Source: Syntrophomonas sp. (GTDB taxonomy: Bacteria > Bacillota > Syntrophomonadia > Syntrophomonadales > Syntrophomonadaceae). Taken from it: a stretch of 64,000 bases of DNA. The stretch is from positions 1 through 64,000 of the forward strand of contig JAENYG010000016.1 in assembly GCA_016841875.1 (NCBI GenBank). Direction: 5' to 3'. The position numbers and the translations under genes were made by a program. Shown piece by piece: positions 1 to 8,850 of the stretch (positions are counted from its first letter, which is position 1; each line of letters starts with the position of its first letter). The notes below the pieces were generated by a model. The model searched no databases, had not been told where the DNA came from, and saw only the letters and a program-made list of their open reading frames with translations.

Positions 1-1158
1 CAAAAGACCGTAGCTGCTTCCTTTGCCTTTCTCTTACTGGGCGCACTAATAGCAGTATGGCTGGGAGCACGGATAGCTAAACCAATATCTGCTGCTGCCG
101 ACTACAGCGAGCAACTAGCCCAGGGTGACCTTACCGTGGAAATTGCCCCATCTATGTTGAGTAAAAAGGATGAAATAGGCCATTTACTGCGCAGTATGGA
201 TAATATGATTAAGAATTTACGCCAGATGGTTATCGACATATCCCGCAATTCCCAGGAAGTGGCTGCATCCAGCCAGCAGCTCTCAGCAGCCAGCCAGAAC
301 ATCGCCACTGGTATGCAGGAGAATTCAGCTGCGGTAGAGGAAATATCCGCCGGAATGGAAGAAGTATCCGCAGCTACAGAAGAAATCAACGCGTCATCGG
401 AAGAAATCTCCGCTACGCTCACTCAGGCTAACAGCGAAGCCGAAAAGAGCCATCATGACTCTTTGGAAGTTGAAAAACGAGCCGGTTATACCAAGTCTGA
501 AACAGCCAAAATGCTGGATGAAACCACAAAAGTATATGATGCTATTCGACAAAAAGTGGAAGGGGCTATTGAAAAATCCAAAGTTATCAATGAAATATCC
601 GGGATGGCTGGAAATATAGCAGACATAGCCAATCAGACCAATCTGCTGGCTCTCAACGCAGCTATAGAAGCCGCCCGGGCTGGCGAACACGGCAAAGGCT
701 TTGCTGTGGTAGCCGAAGAAGTGAGGAAACTAGCCGAAGATTCTGCTAACACGGTCGATGCCATACAAGGCCTGACCCATCAAGTGCAGAATGCTATTGA
801 TAATCTAATAGGTAATACCGGTGAATTACTAGAGTTTATCAACAAGGATGTAACCCGGGACTATGGCCGCATGGCCGAAGCAGGAGCATTCTATGCTGAG
901 AACGCGGAATTGCTAACCAGGCTCACCGGCGACACCAGCAAGAGTATTCAGCAGATCATGGTAGCCATGCACGATGTATCCCGAGCTATTGAATCTACAG
1001 CTGCTACTATTGAACAATCCAATGCAGGATCTCAGGAAATAGCTCGACACACAGAAACTGCAGCCACCGCAGCCTTGGAGATAAACTCCACCGCTGCCCG
1101 ACTGGCCGAAAGTGCCGAAATACTAAACAACCTCATCCTCCAATTCAAAATTTCTTAA
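1..1158 (+). CDS. Methyl-accepting chemotaxis protein, 5' partial
   Basis: The reading frame is open from base 1, so the true start lies before the window; 385 residues are visible. The first 22 or so form a hydrophobic transmembrane helix, followed by a HAMP-like segment (about 23-75) and a long coiled-coil cytoplasmic signalling domain. The conserved hairpin tip is clear around bases 630-740 ([19 protein letters not shown], then [15 protein letters not shown]), which is the CheA/CheW contact region. The protein should relay an external signal to the chemotaxis kinase; its sensor domain is outside the window. The C-terminal half resembles the second chemoreceptor at 17.8 kb, so the two are probably paralogues. 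No C-terminal CheR/CheB tether pentapeptide is seen. Confidence 0.95.
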   Translation, partial: QKTVAASFAFLLLGALIAVWLGARIAKPISAAADYSEQLAQGDLTVEIAPSMLSKKDEIGHLLRSMDNMIKNLRQMVIDISRNSQEVAASSQQLSAASQNIATGMQENSAAVEEISAGMEEVSAATEEINASSEEISATLTQANSEAEKSHHDSLEVEKRAGYTKSETAKMLDETTKVYDAIRQKVEGAIEKSKVINEISGMAGNIADIANQTNLLALNAAIEAARAGEHGKGFAVVAEEVRKLAEDSANTVDAIQGLTHQVQNAIDNLIGNTGELLEFINKDVTRDYGRMAEAGAFYAENAELLTRLTGDTSKSIQQIMVAMHDVSRAIESTAATIEQSNAGSQEIARHTETAATAALEINSTAARLAESAEILNNLILQFKIS

Positions 1159-1159
1159 C

Positions 1160-1400
1160 TATAATGGGGACATTCCTGTGAAGCAGGTGTGTCCCCTGAC
1201 CTTGACTGGGACATTCCTTTCAAACAAGGTACTTCAAGGAAGGGGTGTCCCCGTTCCTTAACCAGGTGTGTCCCCTGACCTTGACTGGGACATTCCTTTC
1301 AAACAAGGTACTTCAAGGAAGGGGTGTCCCCGTTCCTTAGCCGCGACATTCCTGTGAAGCAGGTGTGTCCCCTATCCTTAGCTTCCATTGGACTCACAAA
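1160..1400. repeat. REP-like palindromic repeat cluster with 79-bp tandem duplication
   Basis: Fills most of the gap between the chemoreceptor and tspO. It holds hairpin units that begin GGGGACATTCCT and end AGGTGTGTCCCC. One segment is duplicated in tandem with a 79-bp period (1185-1263 and 1264-1342 start identically). No gene is seen here. The first hairpin follows the chemoreceptor stop by only about 8 bases and could act as a terminator. Confidence 0.85.
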
Positions 1401-1489
1401 GGGCGATCCATTGTTCTAGTCCCTGTCTCCATTGATAAGTAGGGGCAGCACATGGGTTCGCCCTACTCCATCTGCTCAGGTGTGAAACC

Positions 1490-1990
1490 TTATAACATGT
1501 TAAGAATCCATACACTGAAATTCAAAACCGTGGCAAAAGATACCCATAACACATAAGGAACCATCAAAAAGCCCGCTGCGCGATCTATCCTGAAAAATTG
1601 CCAGGTATTAATTACAATCAATGCTAACAATAACAGTATTTCGATAATGGCCAAACCTCTTAATTCCCAGCGAAAAAAAATCAAGGTCCAAAAAAAATTG
1701 AACACCAACTGCAGCAGATAGACCCCCAGGGCAGACCTGACGGATTTTCTGTCCAGACTGTACATAAATACACGATAACTGGCGATACCCATCATGATAA
1801 AAAGCAGAGTCCAGACCGGAGTAAATATCCAGCCCGGTGGCGCAAAACTCGGCTGCTGTAAAGCTTGATAAGCCTCAAAAGCATTACTGGATAAAATATA
1901 GCTCGCCCCGCCAGTCCCTAGAGAAAGTATCACAGCAGCAATAAGAGCAGGCCATCCTATAGTCCGCTTCACCCTCAAGAGATTTTTCAT
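1490..1990 (-). CDS. tspO: TspO/MBR family protein
   Basis: 166 residues, the usual length for bacterial TspO (tryptophan-rich sensory protein). Five hydrophobic helices are visible, and the family signature PSFAPPGWIFTPVWTLLF is present near residues 48-65. TspO proteins are membrane proteins that bind porphyrins and cholesterol-like ligands; their role in anaerobes is unclear. The start is an ATG preceded by GGGGGAG at good spacing. The gene stands alone between two repeat clusters, with no operon partner on its strand. Confidence 0.93.
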   Translation of the reverse strand: MKNLLRVKRTIGWPALIAAVILSLGTGGASYILSSNAFEAYQALQQPSFAPPGWIFTPVWTLLFIMMGIASYRVFMYSLDRKSVRSALGVYLLQLVFNFFWTLIFFRWELRGLAIIEILLLLALIVINTWQFFRIDRAAGFLMVPYVLWVSFATVLNFSVWILNML

Positions 1991-2029
1991 GCCAACTCCC
2001 CCTTTCCACTTAAGTTAATCCTACCATAT

Positions 2030-2320
2030 TATGGGGACATTCCTGTACTCAGGGACATTCCCTGGCATGGGGACATTCCTACAATCAGGAACATCAGGTA
2101 GGTGTGTCCCCGTTCCTTAGCCAGAGAATCTCATCCCCACTTCCTACCGTCCTCGAAAACCACTCAACTGACTCCGGGGTCCTCGACCAGGTGTGTCCCT
2201 GTTCCTTAGCCTGAGACTCTCATACTCACTTCCCACCATCCACGAAATCCACTTTGATAGCTCCGTGGTACTTGACCGGTGTGTCCTCTGTCCTTAGCCC
2301 CCCATTTACTGCTCCCATGC
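2030..2320. repeat. REP-like palindromic repeat cluster
   Basis: Upstream of tspO and downstream of the sirtuin gene. It contains GGGGACATTCCT/AGGTGTGTCCCC half-units and two diverged copies of a roughly 80-bp module (about 2126-2205 and 2208-2285). That module has a recognisable core of CTCACTTCCCACCATCC and ends in a CCGGTGTGTCC-like arm. The same module reappears at 28.88-29.04 kb. Short ORFs here lie within repeats. Confidence 0.8.
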
Positions 2321-2380
2321 CCCTTATTGAAGCTGAAAAGTTGTCAACAAGAACCGTCCCCGCTGACAACTTTGACCCTA

Positions 2381-3142
2381 TTAACAACCCCTGAGATCCA
2401 TCTGACGGTTTATTTCCTCCAGCATATCGCCCGTATGACCTCCATCAATTTTGACCAGGGCGGCATGATCTAGCTGGGTACGCCCTTTATTAATAATAAT
2501 CAAATCCTGGTAAAAAGTTGTAAATTCCTTAACAAAACCAGCCAGAGGGTATACAGTCAGCGATGAGCCTATAACCATTAAAACCTGAGCTCCCAGTATC
2601 ATATCCCGGGCCTCTACGTAATCTTTGATATTCTCACCAAACAGCACTACATCAGGCTTTAAAACGCTTCCACACTTCTCACAGTGCGGAACTACTTCTT
2701 CATATCTATCGACGTAATCCTGATCATAGACCCCCTGGCATCCCCGGTTTCGACAGATATAACGATCAGCCGTACCATGAATAGCGACAACTTTCCGGCT
2801 GCCTGCCTTTTCATGCAGACTGTCAATATTCTGGGTGACGATGCCCTTCACCCGGCCCTTTTTCTCCATATCGGCCAGCATCAGGTGTGCCTTACCAGGT
2901 TCTGCGGGGGGAAATGCAAAATGTTTACGATAGAAATCATAGAATTCTTCCGGATCACGATTAAAGGCATTGATATTGATGATATTCATCACCTTATTCT
3001 CTCCTAGTTTTCGGTAAATCCCATCTGCTCCCCGAAAATCAGGAATACCTGCCTCGGTGCTGATCCCTGCACCGGTTACAACTATGGTATTACGAGAATT
3101 AGCCAGAACACTAACAACCTGATCAACCGCCTTCTTATCCAT
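2381..3142 (-). CDS. cobB: NAD-dependent protein deacylase, Sir2 family
   Basis: 253 residues. The sirtuin signatures appear in order: GAGISTEAGIPDFRG (NAD binding, about 24-38), TQNIDSLHEKAG (about 103-114) and the catalytic histidine in IHGT (about 121). Four zinc-ligand cysteines follow, two in YICRNRGC and two in CEKCGS. Sirtuins remove acyl groups from protein lysines using NAD. In a beta-oxidising organism rich in acyl-CoAs, reversal of non-enzymatic acylation is a natural role, but this is inference. ATG start with GGGAGGG nine bases upstream. Single gene. Confidence 0.94.
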   Translation of the reverse strand: MDKKAVDQVVSVLANSRNTIVVTGAGISTEAGIPDFRGADGIYRKLGENKVMNIININAFNRDPEEFYDFYRKHFAFPPAEPGKAHLMLADMEKKGRVKGIVTQNIDSLHEKAGSRKVVAIHGTADRYICRNRGCQGVYDQDYVDRYEEVVPHCEKCGSVLKPDVVLFGENIKDYVEARDMILGAQVLMVIGSSLTVYPLAGFVKEFTTFYQDLIIINKGRTQLDHAALVKIDGGHTGDMLEEINRQMDLRGC

Positions 3143-3392
3143 TTTTCCATATCCCTCCCTTTCATATTAGATTATCTTCTATAAAACCCATTTCCAATCC
3201 TTCTAATAGTACGATACAGCTCTCCTGCCTACCTGCATATGCTTATGAGAACTGCTGCGCGAACTATCAGCGTTAACACCAGTCTGGCTTCAAAAATTTT
3301 TGCATTATTTTAGCACACCTTCCACGATTTTACATATCATATATCAGAAGTCTTAAACGAGGCTTCTAAAATCAGGGTAGGAGGGCCAATAC

Positions 3393-3617
3393 GTGGCAGT
3401 AACTACAATACCGGTAACCACCGAAATGGTATTGGTTATGGATAACGGCATAGGAGCGAGCGGACAGCAGTTAAAAAAGAATCGGGTCTACAAATATGTT
3501 AAAACCACAGCAGATAGCGAGGACGTTTTTTCAGTAGCCCAGAGCCTTTTAGGCCTGCAGGAAAAGACTAATCTTTCCATCCAACGCAATGACTCTAGTG
3601 AAATAGAAGAAGAATAG
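3393..3617 (+). CDS. DUF1659 family small protein
   Basis: 74 residues. It begins at a GTG preceded by GGTAGGAGG at 3376-3384. The sequence resembles DUF1659 proteins: small soluble proteins of unknown function in Firmicutes, usually encoded next to a DUF2922 protein, as here. No membrane segment or signal peptide is seen; the C-terminus is acidic. It very likely forms an operon with the next gene. Function unknown. Confidence 0.75.
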   Translation: MAVTTIPVTTEMVLVMDNGIGASGQQLKKNRVYKYVKTTADSEDVFSVAQSLLGLQEKTNLSIQRNDSSEIEEE

Positions 3618-3751
3618 CAGGCATCTAATAACCAAAGCCAGGGATGCATCCCCATATATTACCACCTTTCTTTCATCAGGGAAAAAGCTTAATTTACAGC
3701 GGTTTAGATGAAATTGTTCCGCTAAACCGCTGCCTAAGGAGGCAAAAATAT

Positions 3752-3979
3752 TTGAGCGAAACTACCAGAACCTTGGAGATGACATTCGCCACTGAACTTG
3801 ACAAAAAACATGTCATCCGCGTAGTAGATGCCAGGAGTGATGCAATTGACGCGGAAGTAACAGCAGCCATGGATAATATTATCGGCAAGAACATCTTTTC
3901 AGGGACCGGCGGAGAACTGGTCGAAAAAGTCAGCGCCCGGTTGATTACCACCCAGGTAGACGATTTCGATATCGTGTAG
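3752..3979 (+). CDS. DUF2922 family small protein
   Basis: 75 residues from a TTG start with a perfect AAGGAGG at 3736-3742, nine bases upstream. A longer frame opens at 3644, but its first 36 codons lack family similarity and a good ribosome site, so the TTG is preferred. The end of the protein (TTQVDDFDIV) and the terminator just after the stop recur as a broken copy at 15.47 kb. DUF2922 proteins pair with DUF1659 and have no known function. Confidence 0.75.
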   Translation: MSETTRTLEMTFATELDKKHVIRVVDARSDAIDAEVTAAMDNIIGKNIFSGTGGELVEKVSARLITTQVDDFDIV

Positions 3980-3988
3980 CCAACAGGA

Positions 3989-4020
3989 GGGCGGAGGTTG
4001 AAACCTCCGCCCATTTTTAT
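3989..4020 (+). terminator. Rho-independent terminator after DUF2922 gene
   Basis: A perfect 11-bp stem (GGGCGGAGGTT with AACCTCCGCCC, 2-base loop) is followed by ATTTTTATT. It begins ten bases after the DUF2922 stop. Confidence 0.9.
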
Positions 4021-4153
4021 TAGGAATATCCATAGTTCTGTTAAATTATTAGAAACTTATACATGACCTTACCGACGAATTCCCTGCTATGATTATTCAT
4101 GCATCGACTCTTTACATCTTAGTAAGTACCCGAAATTTACCCATGCAAAATTT

Positions 4154-4981
4154 TTATCTCATTACTTCCCCGCCACAAACACTCAAGGCTTGCCCGGTAA
4201 TATTTTTTGCTTCTTCTGAAGCCAGGAACATTACTGCATTAGCAATATCTTCTTCAGTCTGTTCTCTTTTCATCGGTATGTTGGCATTGACTGCAGCTAG
4301 GAAAACTTCACGCGAACTCATGCCTGAAAACTTTTGCGGAAATGCCTGGGCGATTTTTTCTCCCAAACTGTCCCATATGGGAGTATATATACGACCAGGA
4401 CATACTGCATTGACATTAATGTTATAAGGTGCCAGCTCTTTTGCTAATGCCTGGGTCAAACTGATTATACCTGCCTTGGCAGCTGAATAATGTGGTATCA
4501 TGGGGTTCGGATCTCTTCCAGTAATGGAAGACATGTTAATGATCTTGCCATGACCCTGCTTAATAAATAGATTATAAACTGCCTTACAGCAATAAAATGT
4601 GCCCCGGAGATTAATCTCGTAAGAAGTATCCCAATCGATCTTCTCAGTACGGGTAAAGGGAAGTCCCATATTGGGTCCGCCTTTTCCAGCGTTATTAACC
4701 ATGATATCTAGTTTGCCAAACGCATCCAGGGTGTTTTTGATCAAACCGGACACAGATTCTTCATCAGTTACATCGGTATATATAAATTTGGCATCAGGTG
4801 CACCTTCTTTTTTAAGGGCGGCAACGACTTGAAGACCCTTATCTTCCTGTATATCAGCAACTATAACCCTGGCACCAGCTTTAGCAAAACCCAATGCTAT
4901 AGATTCTCCAAGTCCACTGGCTGCACCGGTAACTATAACTACTTGATCCTGGTAATTGTATTTAAGGTTCTGTTGCGACAT
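4154..4981 (-). CDS. Short-chain dehydrogenase/reductase (SDR)
   Basis: 275 residues from the ATG at 4979-4981, which has TAGGAGGT just upstream; a longer frame reaches 5038 without a better ribosome site. Classical SDR features: TGAASGLGE nucleotide-binding glycine motif, NNAG, and the S...YSAAK catalytic triad (SSITG then YSAAKAG). It oxidises or reduces an alcohol/ketone pair with NAD(P)H. It lies 112 bases after the zinc alcohol dehydrogenase on the same strand and is probably co-transcribed from the sigma-54 promoter at 6164-6181. The pair suggests sequential oxidation of a diol or hydroxyketone; the substrate is unknown. Confidence 0.9.
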   Translation of the reverse strand: MSQQNLKYNYQDQVVIVTGAASGLGESIALGFAKAGARVIVADIQEDKGLQVVAALKKEGAPDAKFIYTDVTDEESVSGLIKNTLDAFGKLDIMVNNAGKGGPNMGLPFTRTEKIDWDTSYEINLRGTFYCCKAVYNLFIKQGHGKIINMSSITGRDPNPMIPHYSAAKAGIISLTQALAKELAPYNINVNAVCPGRIYTPIWDSLGEKIAQAFPQKFSGMSSREVFLAAVNANIPMKREQTEEDIANAVMFLASEEAKNITGQALSVCGGEVMR

Positions 4982-5093
4982 ATTTTTACCTCCTATTTTG
5001 ATTTTAACTACTGGAGCTGCTGGATTAACGACCATCAATCTAAATAACGTTTACCTGTGGTTAGTTTAATAATCCAGTTTACTCGTAAGTGCT

Positions 5094-6107
5094 TTATGGC
5101 TTGATGATTATTTTGACATCCGGATATTTACCTGAAGATAATTTTTCAAAAGCAGCCTGGACACCATCTAAACCAATAGTATCACTGATAAACCGCTCAG
5201 TTTTAAGGATCTGCTTGCTCATCAGGTTAATAACCATATCAAATTCCTGGTCATAGCCTATACTGCCCTTCAATTCAATTTCTTTGATAACCGCCATCAG
5301 ACCTGAAATGGGTACCGGAGCATAGTTTATACCCAGGAGCATCAGTTTCCCACCCTTTTTCAATGCCATAATACCAGTATTGATTACTGGAGCGATTCCA
5401 ACACAATCTATAAAGTAGTCAAAACCTCCTCCCGAAGCCTGGGCAAGTTTAGGAACCAGCTGCTCATCTGTCCCATCAAAAACTTCATCTACATCTCCCA
5501 TCTTTTTAGCATTTTCACCCCGCAGCGGATTTGCTTCCGTAAGTGCAATATATGAAGCTCCTGCGATGCGAGCGAAGGCAGCAGATAATAGTCCAATTAC
5601 TCCTCCTCCGGCTACCAGAACTTTGTCACCAGGTTTTACTCCAGCCATCCGTATCGCTCGCAAGGCTACCGCTGATGGTTCAATCAGAGTTGCTTCCTCG
5701 TCACTTATATTATCTGGAAGTTTCCTCACCATATCAGGACGAGCAAGATAATAATCTGCGTAAGCTCCTGGAGCTGTTATTCCAGGGCAGGCTGCCAGGG
5801 CATTTAAACATCCCTTGGAATTCCCCTTTTTACATGGCTCACACTCACCACAGGGATTTAAAGGCAAAACCGTAACCCGGTCTCCAATACTCAGGGAATC
5901 CTTCAGCGCCCCTGCATCAACCACTGTCCCACTGAATTCATGACCCATGATCAAACCCTTGCGCTGGCCTTGCTCCCAGATATGAATATCTGAACCACAT
6001 ATACCCACACTGGAAACTTTAATCAAAACCTTCTCTCCATCAGCCTGTGGGGTAGTTACCTCTGCCACCGCTAATTTACGTTTATCATCCAGACACACAG
6101 CACGCAT
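5094..6107 (-). CDS. Zinc-dependent medium-chain alcohol dehydrogenase
   Basis: About 337 residues, normal for the sorbitol/butanediol/threonine dehydrogenase branch. Catalytic zinc ligands lie in GICGSDIHIW and GHEFSG. Structural zinc cysteines lie in CGECEPCKKGNSKGC. The Rossmann motif is VAGGGVIGLLSA. Two ATGs are possible, 6113 and 6107; GGAGG at the proper distance favours 6107. It should oxidise a secondary alcohol or vicinal diol with NAD. It heads a leftward operon with the SDR and diverges from the thiN/ThDP-enzyme operon, with sigma-54 promoters in both directions. Confidence 0.92.
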   Translation of the reverse strand: MRAVCLDDKRKLAVAEVTTPQADGEKVLIKVSSVGICGSDIHIWEQGQRKGLIMGHEFSGTVVDAGALKDSLSIGDRVTVLPLNPCGECEPCKKGNSKGCLNALAACPGITAPGAYADYYLARPDMVRKLPDNISDEEATLIEPSAVALRAIRMAGVKPGDKVLVAGGGVIGLLSAAFARIAGASYIALTEANPLRGENAKKMGDVDEVFDGTDEQLVPKLAQASGGGFDYFIDCVGIAPVINTGIMALKKGGKLMLLGINYAPVPISGLMAVIKEIELKGSIGYDQEFDMVINLMSKQILKTERFISDTIGLDGVQAAFEKLSSGKYPDVKIIIKP

Positions 6108-6163
6108 ATTCATTTCCTCCTTTTAAATAATTTAAAGTATTCTGAAGTATTGAAATTTAATAA

Positions 6164-6181
6164 ATGCAATTCTTATACCAA
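6164..6181 (-). promoter_or_regulatory. Sigma-54 promoter for the alcohol dehydrogenase-SDR operon
   Basis: On the minus strand the site reads TTGGTATAAGAATTGCAT, with exact GG-N10-GC spacing and a TTGCA -12 element. It lies about 57 bases upstream of the dehydrogenase start. Confidence 0.75.
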
Positions 6182-6241
6182 TGGAAGGATGAAGCTACAG
6201 GCCTTTAAACGCGCTCCCTTAGTGTGCAAAATTACAGCACA

Positions 6242-6258
6242 TGTTACGTATCGTAACA
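6242..6258. promoter_or_regulatory. Putative shared enhancer (activator site) between divergent sigma-54 promoters
   Basis: A perfect inverted repeat, TGTTACG-TAT-CGTAACA. It lies between the two divergent sigma-54 promoters, about 72 bases from the left -24 element and 85 from the right one, as expected for an enhancer-binding activator site. The candidate protein is the AcoR-like activator at 9517-11487. Confidence 0.65.
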
Positions 6259-6332
6259 CCTTGAAATATAACAGCAGACCAAAAATACATTAAATATCCC
6301 GCAAAACATTTATTCATTAATTTGAAAATTTT

Positions 6333-6350
6333 TCGGCATCAATTTTGCAA
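6333..6350 (+). promoter_or_regulatory. Sigma-54 promoter for the thiN/ThDP-enzyme operon
   Basis: Reads TCGGCATCAATTTTGCAA, with GG at 6335-6336, ten bases, then GC at 6347-6348. The -12 element is strong; the -24 element has one mismatch (C for T before GG). Confidence 0.72.
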
Positions 6351-6422
6351 TAAGAATTATCTGAAACCAAATCATACAGATGCAGCTGTATGCAAATACT
6401 TTGAAAAGGAGGTATAACGGCT

Positions 6423-6971
6423 ATAGAACAATATGATCAATACTATGTTCTCGGGCAGCTTGTTCAGGCAGTAAATAAACTCGGCGCTGACCCCGACGTA
6501 AGTGATCTCCTGCCAGAGATCAGAAGCAACCTGGTCATGGCACTGAAACAAGCAACAAGTATTGAAGAAGTTGCTGGCATACCCGGCAGGTTAACGGAAG
6601 TTTTTGGCAGAGTTACTGCTGCTGCCTATCCGACCTGGGGAGCTTCCAAAAATACTGCTAAGATTTTGTTAGCCGTAATGAAACTTGATCCATCACGCAG
6701 AGCAGCTATGGAAATCAAATACTCAGAACAACTGGTTGATATCATCCGAAAACATGGATTTCATGTTGCTTTACTTAAGTCAGGATGTGAAACAATAAAT
6801 CAAACTATTCAGGCCTGTATGGTTGATAACCAACTACCCTCTATCATTTATACCGAGGGTGGTTTTGCCAGGGAAGGGGCAATTATTATTACTGCCGGAA
6901 ACGCCGTAGAAGTAGCAGATACTGTCATTAGCATAGCAGCCTGGTATAGCCAGGAGCAGGAGAACCGATAG
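6423..6971 (+). CDS. ThiN-like thiamine-phosphate synthase domain protein (stand-alone)
   Basis: The C-terminal part matches the ThiN family (thiamine-phosphate synthase domain normally fused to ThiD or to a helix-turn-helix): IPGRLTEVFGRV, YPTWGASKNTAKILL and RRAAMEIKYSE are typical. The first ATG in frame is 6537, which lacks a ribosome site and would cut off the domain start. The frame is open from 6405, with AAAGGAGG at 6405-6412 and an ATA codon at 6423 ten bases downstream, giving about 182 residues. So the start is either a rare non-ATG codon or a mutated ATG. It precedes the ThDP-dependent enzyme in one operon, which suggests local thiamine-phosphate supply or sensing. Confidence 0.72.
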   Translation: MEQYDQYYVLGQLVQAVNKLGADPDVSDLLPEIRSNLVMALKQATSIEEVAGIPGRLTEVFGRVTAAAYPTWGASKNTAKILLAVMKLDPSRRAAMEIKYSEQLVDIIRKHGFHVALLKSGCETINQTIQACMVDNQLPSIIYTEGGFAREGAIIITAGNAVEVADTVISIAAWYSQEQENR

Positions 6972-7073
6972 AGTTGGGGATAAACCAATCTAAAAAATTA
7001 AATATAAAATAACAGCAATACTTTTAGTTCCCAGCAGATGAAAAAATTTTGAACAACATAAGGAGGAATATCA

Positions 7074-8762
7074 ATGGCCAAAGTTAATGGTGGCAGATTG
7101 TTTGCCAGAGCTCTGAAAAAAGAAGGCGTAGAACAAATATTTGTTCTTTCCGGGGGACATATAATGCCTATATTTTATGGATGCCGGGCCGAAGGAATCC
7201 AAGTTGTAGACGTAAGGCACGAGATGGCCGGAGCTTATGCCGCTGATGCCTATGCCCGGGTATCCGGTAAAGCAGGAGTTGTTGTTACAACTGCAGGGCC
7301 GGGAATCACCGATACTATGACCGCAATGGCTGAAGCTTTAGCCCAGGGCGTACCGGTAGTCCATATTGGCGGAGCAGCCCCCCAGGGCGAAAGTGATTCC
7401 GGTCCTCTTCAAGGACAGGTAGATACAGTAAATGTATTAAGTACCGTCACCAAGTGGTCCAGGAAAATATATGATACTCATCGAATTCCCGAATATGTCT
7501 CCATGGCTTTCAGACAGGCTTATGGAGCCACTCCCGGACCGGTTTATATCGAATGTGCTTCAGATATCATGAAAACCCTGGTGGAAGAAGACGATATATA
7601 CTATCCCGAATTATACCGGACCGAGGCACAGCCTTTCGGAGATATGGCCCTTATCGAGCAGGCTGCTGATTTGCTGATCGAAGCTAAAAGCCCGGTCATG
7701 ATACTGGGAGATGCTGCCAGGTTCAGCGCGCAGTACCCGGAAGCCATCGCCGAGCTGGTTGATTATTTAAAAATACCGGTCATGTCACAGGTAATGTGCC
7801 GGGGATTATTTGCTGATGAATCCAATCCCATGTTCAAGATAGGCGGGGCCAGCCTGCCTGTAGCTGATGTTGTATTAATGCTATCGGTCAATAACGATTA
7901 TCGAGTCGGAAAAGCCAGACCTCCCCTGTTTAATCCGCAGGCTAAACTCATCCAGGTAAATCCTGACGTAAGCAGAATCGGTTACAATGCTCCTGCTCAT
8001 ATAGGTATAGTAGGCGGTGCAACCGGGGTAGCCAAACAAATCCTGGAGGTAGTAAAATCCAAAACCGCTAAAAAAGAAGACCTTACCTGGGTACAAAAAG
8101 CCGGTCAAAGGGCCCAGGCAGCTGCTCAACCCTATGTCGAAGGATTTACTTCTAACGAACTTCCCATGAATCCCGGCAGATGTGCATACGAAGTAGGCAA
8201 ATTCCTGGCTGCAGAAGGACAGGATTATACCGTGATCTGTGATGGGGGCGATGCGGCCCAGTGGATAAAAGCAGCAGTCGTAGCACACCGCCCGGGACAG
8301 GTAGTAAACTACGGCCCGATGGGTACCATTGGTACTGGTGCTGGTTTCTCCCTGGGAGCATATTTCGCTAGTAAAAAACCGGTCATTTATTATACCGGTG
8401 ACGGCAGCATGGGCTTCTATCCTATGGAGTTTGAAACTTTTCTCAGACAAGGCGTCCCGCTGGTATGTGTGATTTCCAACGATTCTTCCTGGGGTATGAT
8501 AAAACTTTCAGAGACTTTTGCTAATCCCGAGGAAGTCAAAAAGGGTCATATAGCTAATGAACTTACACACATGTTCCGTTATGACAAATTCCCAGATCTA
8601 TGGGATGGCTATGGCGAACTGGTAACTGATCCGGAACAAATCATCCCCGCCATAAAGAGGGGCTTCGAATCTGGCAAACCTGCTATCATTAATGTAGAAG
8701 TTGATAAACACAACATGAGCCCGATCACCAAGAGTTTTGGCGGTGCTCCTAAAAAAGAATAG
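7074..8762 (+). CDS. Thiamine diphosphate-dependent enzyme, acetolactate synthase-like
   Basis: 562 residues with the three-domain layout of the acetolactate synthase / oxalyl-CoA decarboxylase / 2-hydroxyacyl-CoA lyase superfamily. The ThDP-activating glutamate is at about residue 50 (VRHEMAGAYAADAYAR). The GDG...ND cofactor motif begins at about 442 (YTGDGSMGFYP) and ends near 470 (SNDSSWGM). ATG start with AAGGAGG upstream. There is no ilvN or ilv gene nearby. Its companions (alcohol dehydrogenases, aldehyde oxidoreductase, ThiN, ThiL) argue for a catabolic carboligase, lyase or decarboxylase that makes or uses an aldehyde. The exact substrate cannot be told from the sequence. Confidence 0.85.
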   Translation: MAKVNGGRLFARALKKEGVEQIFVLSGGHIMPIFYGCRAEGIQVVDVRHEMAGAYAADAYARVSGKAGVVVTTAGPGITDTMTAMAEALAQGVPVVHIGGAAPQGESDSGPLQGQVDTVNVLSTVTKWSRKIYDTHRIPEYVSMAFRQAYGATPGPVYIECASDIMKTLVEEDDIYYPELYRTEAQPFGDMALIEQAADLLIEAKSPVMILGDAARFSAQYPEAIAELVDYLKIPVMSQVMCRGLFADESNPMFKIGGASLPVADVVLMLSVNNDYRVGKARPPLFNPQAKLIQVNPDVSRIGYNAPAHIGIVGGATGVAKQILEVVKSKTAKKEDLTWVQKAGQRAQAAAQPYVEGFTSNELPMNPGRCAYEVGKFLAAEGQDYTVICDGGDAAQWIKAAVVAHRPGQVVNYGPMGTIGTGAGFSLGAYFASKKPVIYYTGDGSMGFYPMEFETFLRQGVPLVCVISNDSSWGMIKLSETFANPEEVKKGHIANELTHMFRYDKFPDLWDGYGELVTDPEQIIPAIKRGFESGKPAIINVEVDKHNMSPITKSFGGAPKKE

Positions 8763-8775
8763 TTCTGACTAAATT

Positions 8776-8817
8776 ACAGGAAGCTGGTCCCGACCGAACC
8801 GGCTTCCTGTTAATTTT
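8776..8817 (+). terminator. Terminator after ThDP-enzyme gene
   Basis: A 12-bp stem (ACAGGAAGCTGG with CCGGCTTCCTGT, one G-T pair) is followed by TAATTTT. It lies 14 bases after the stop. Confidence 0.8.
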
Positions 8818-8850
8818 GATCTAATCGCTTCTCTATAAGGAGTTATGCAC

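Noticed and set aside
2279-2473. ORF of 64 codons on the + strand
   Set aside because: It lies partly in REP sequence and partly antisense to the sirtuin gene.
6360-6420. TPP riboswitch before the thiN-like gene
   Set aside because: No CTGAGA core or matching stems were seen in the leader.
7881-8450. 189-codon ORF on the minus strand
   Set aside because: It is the antisense of the well-supported ThDP-enzyme gene, with a cysteine- and serine-rich composition unlike a real protein.
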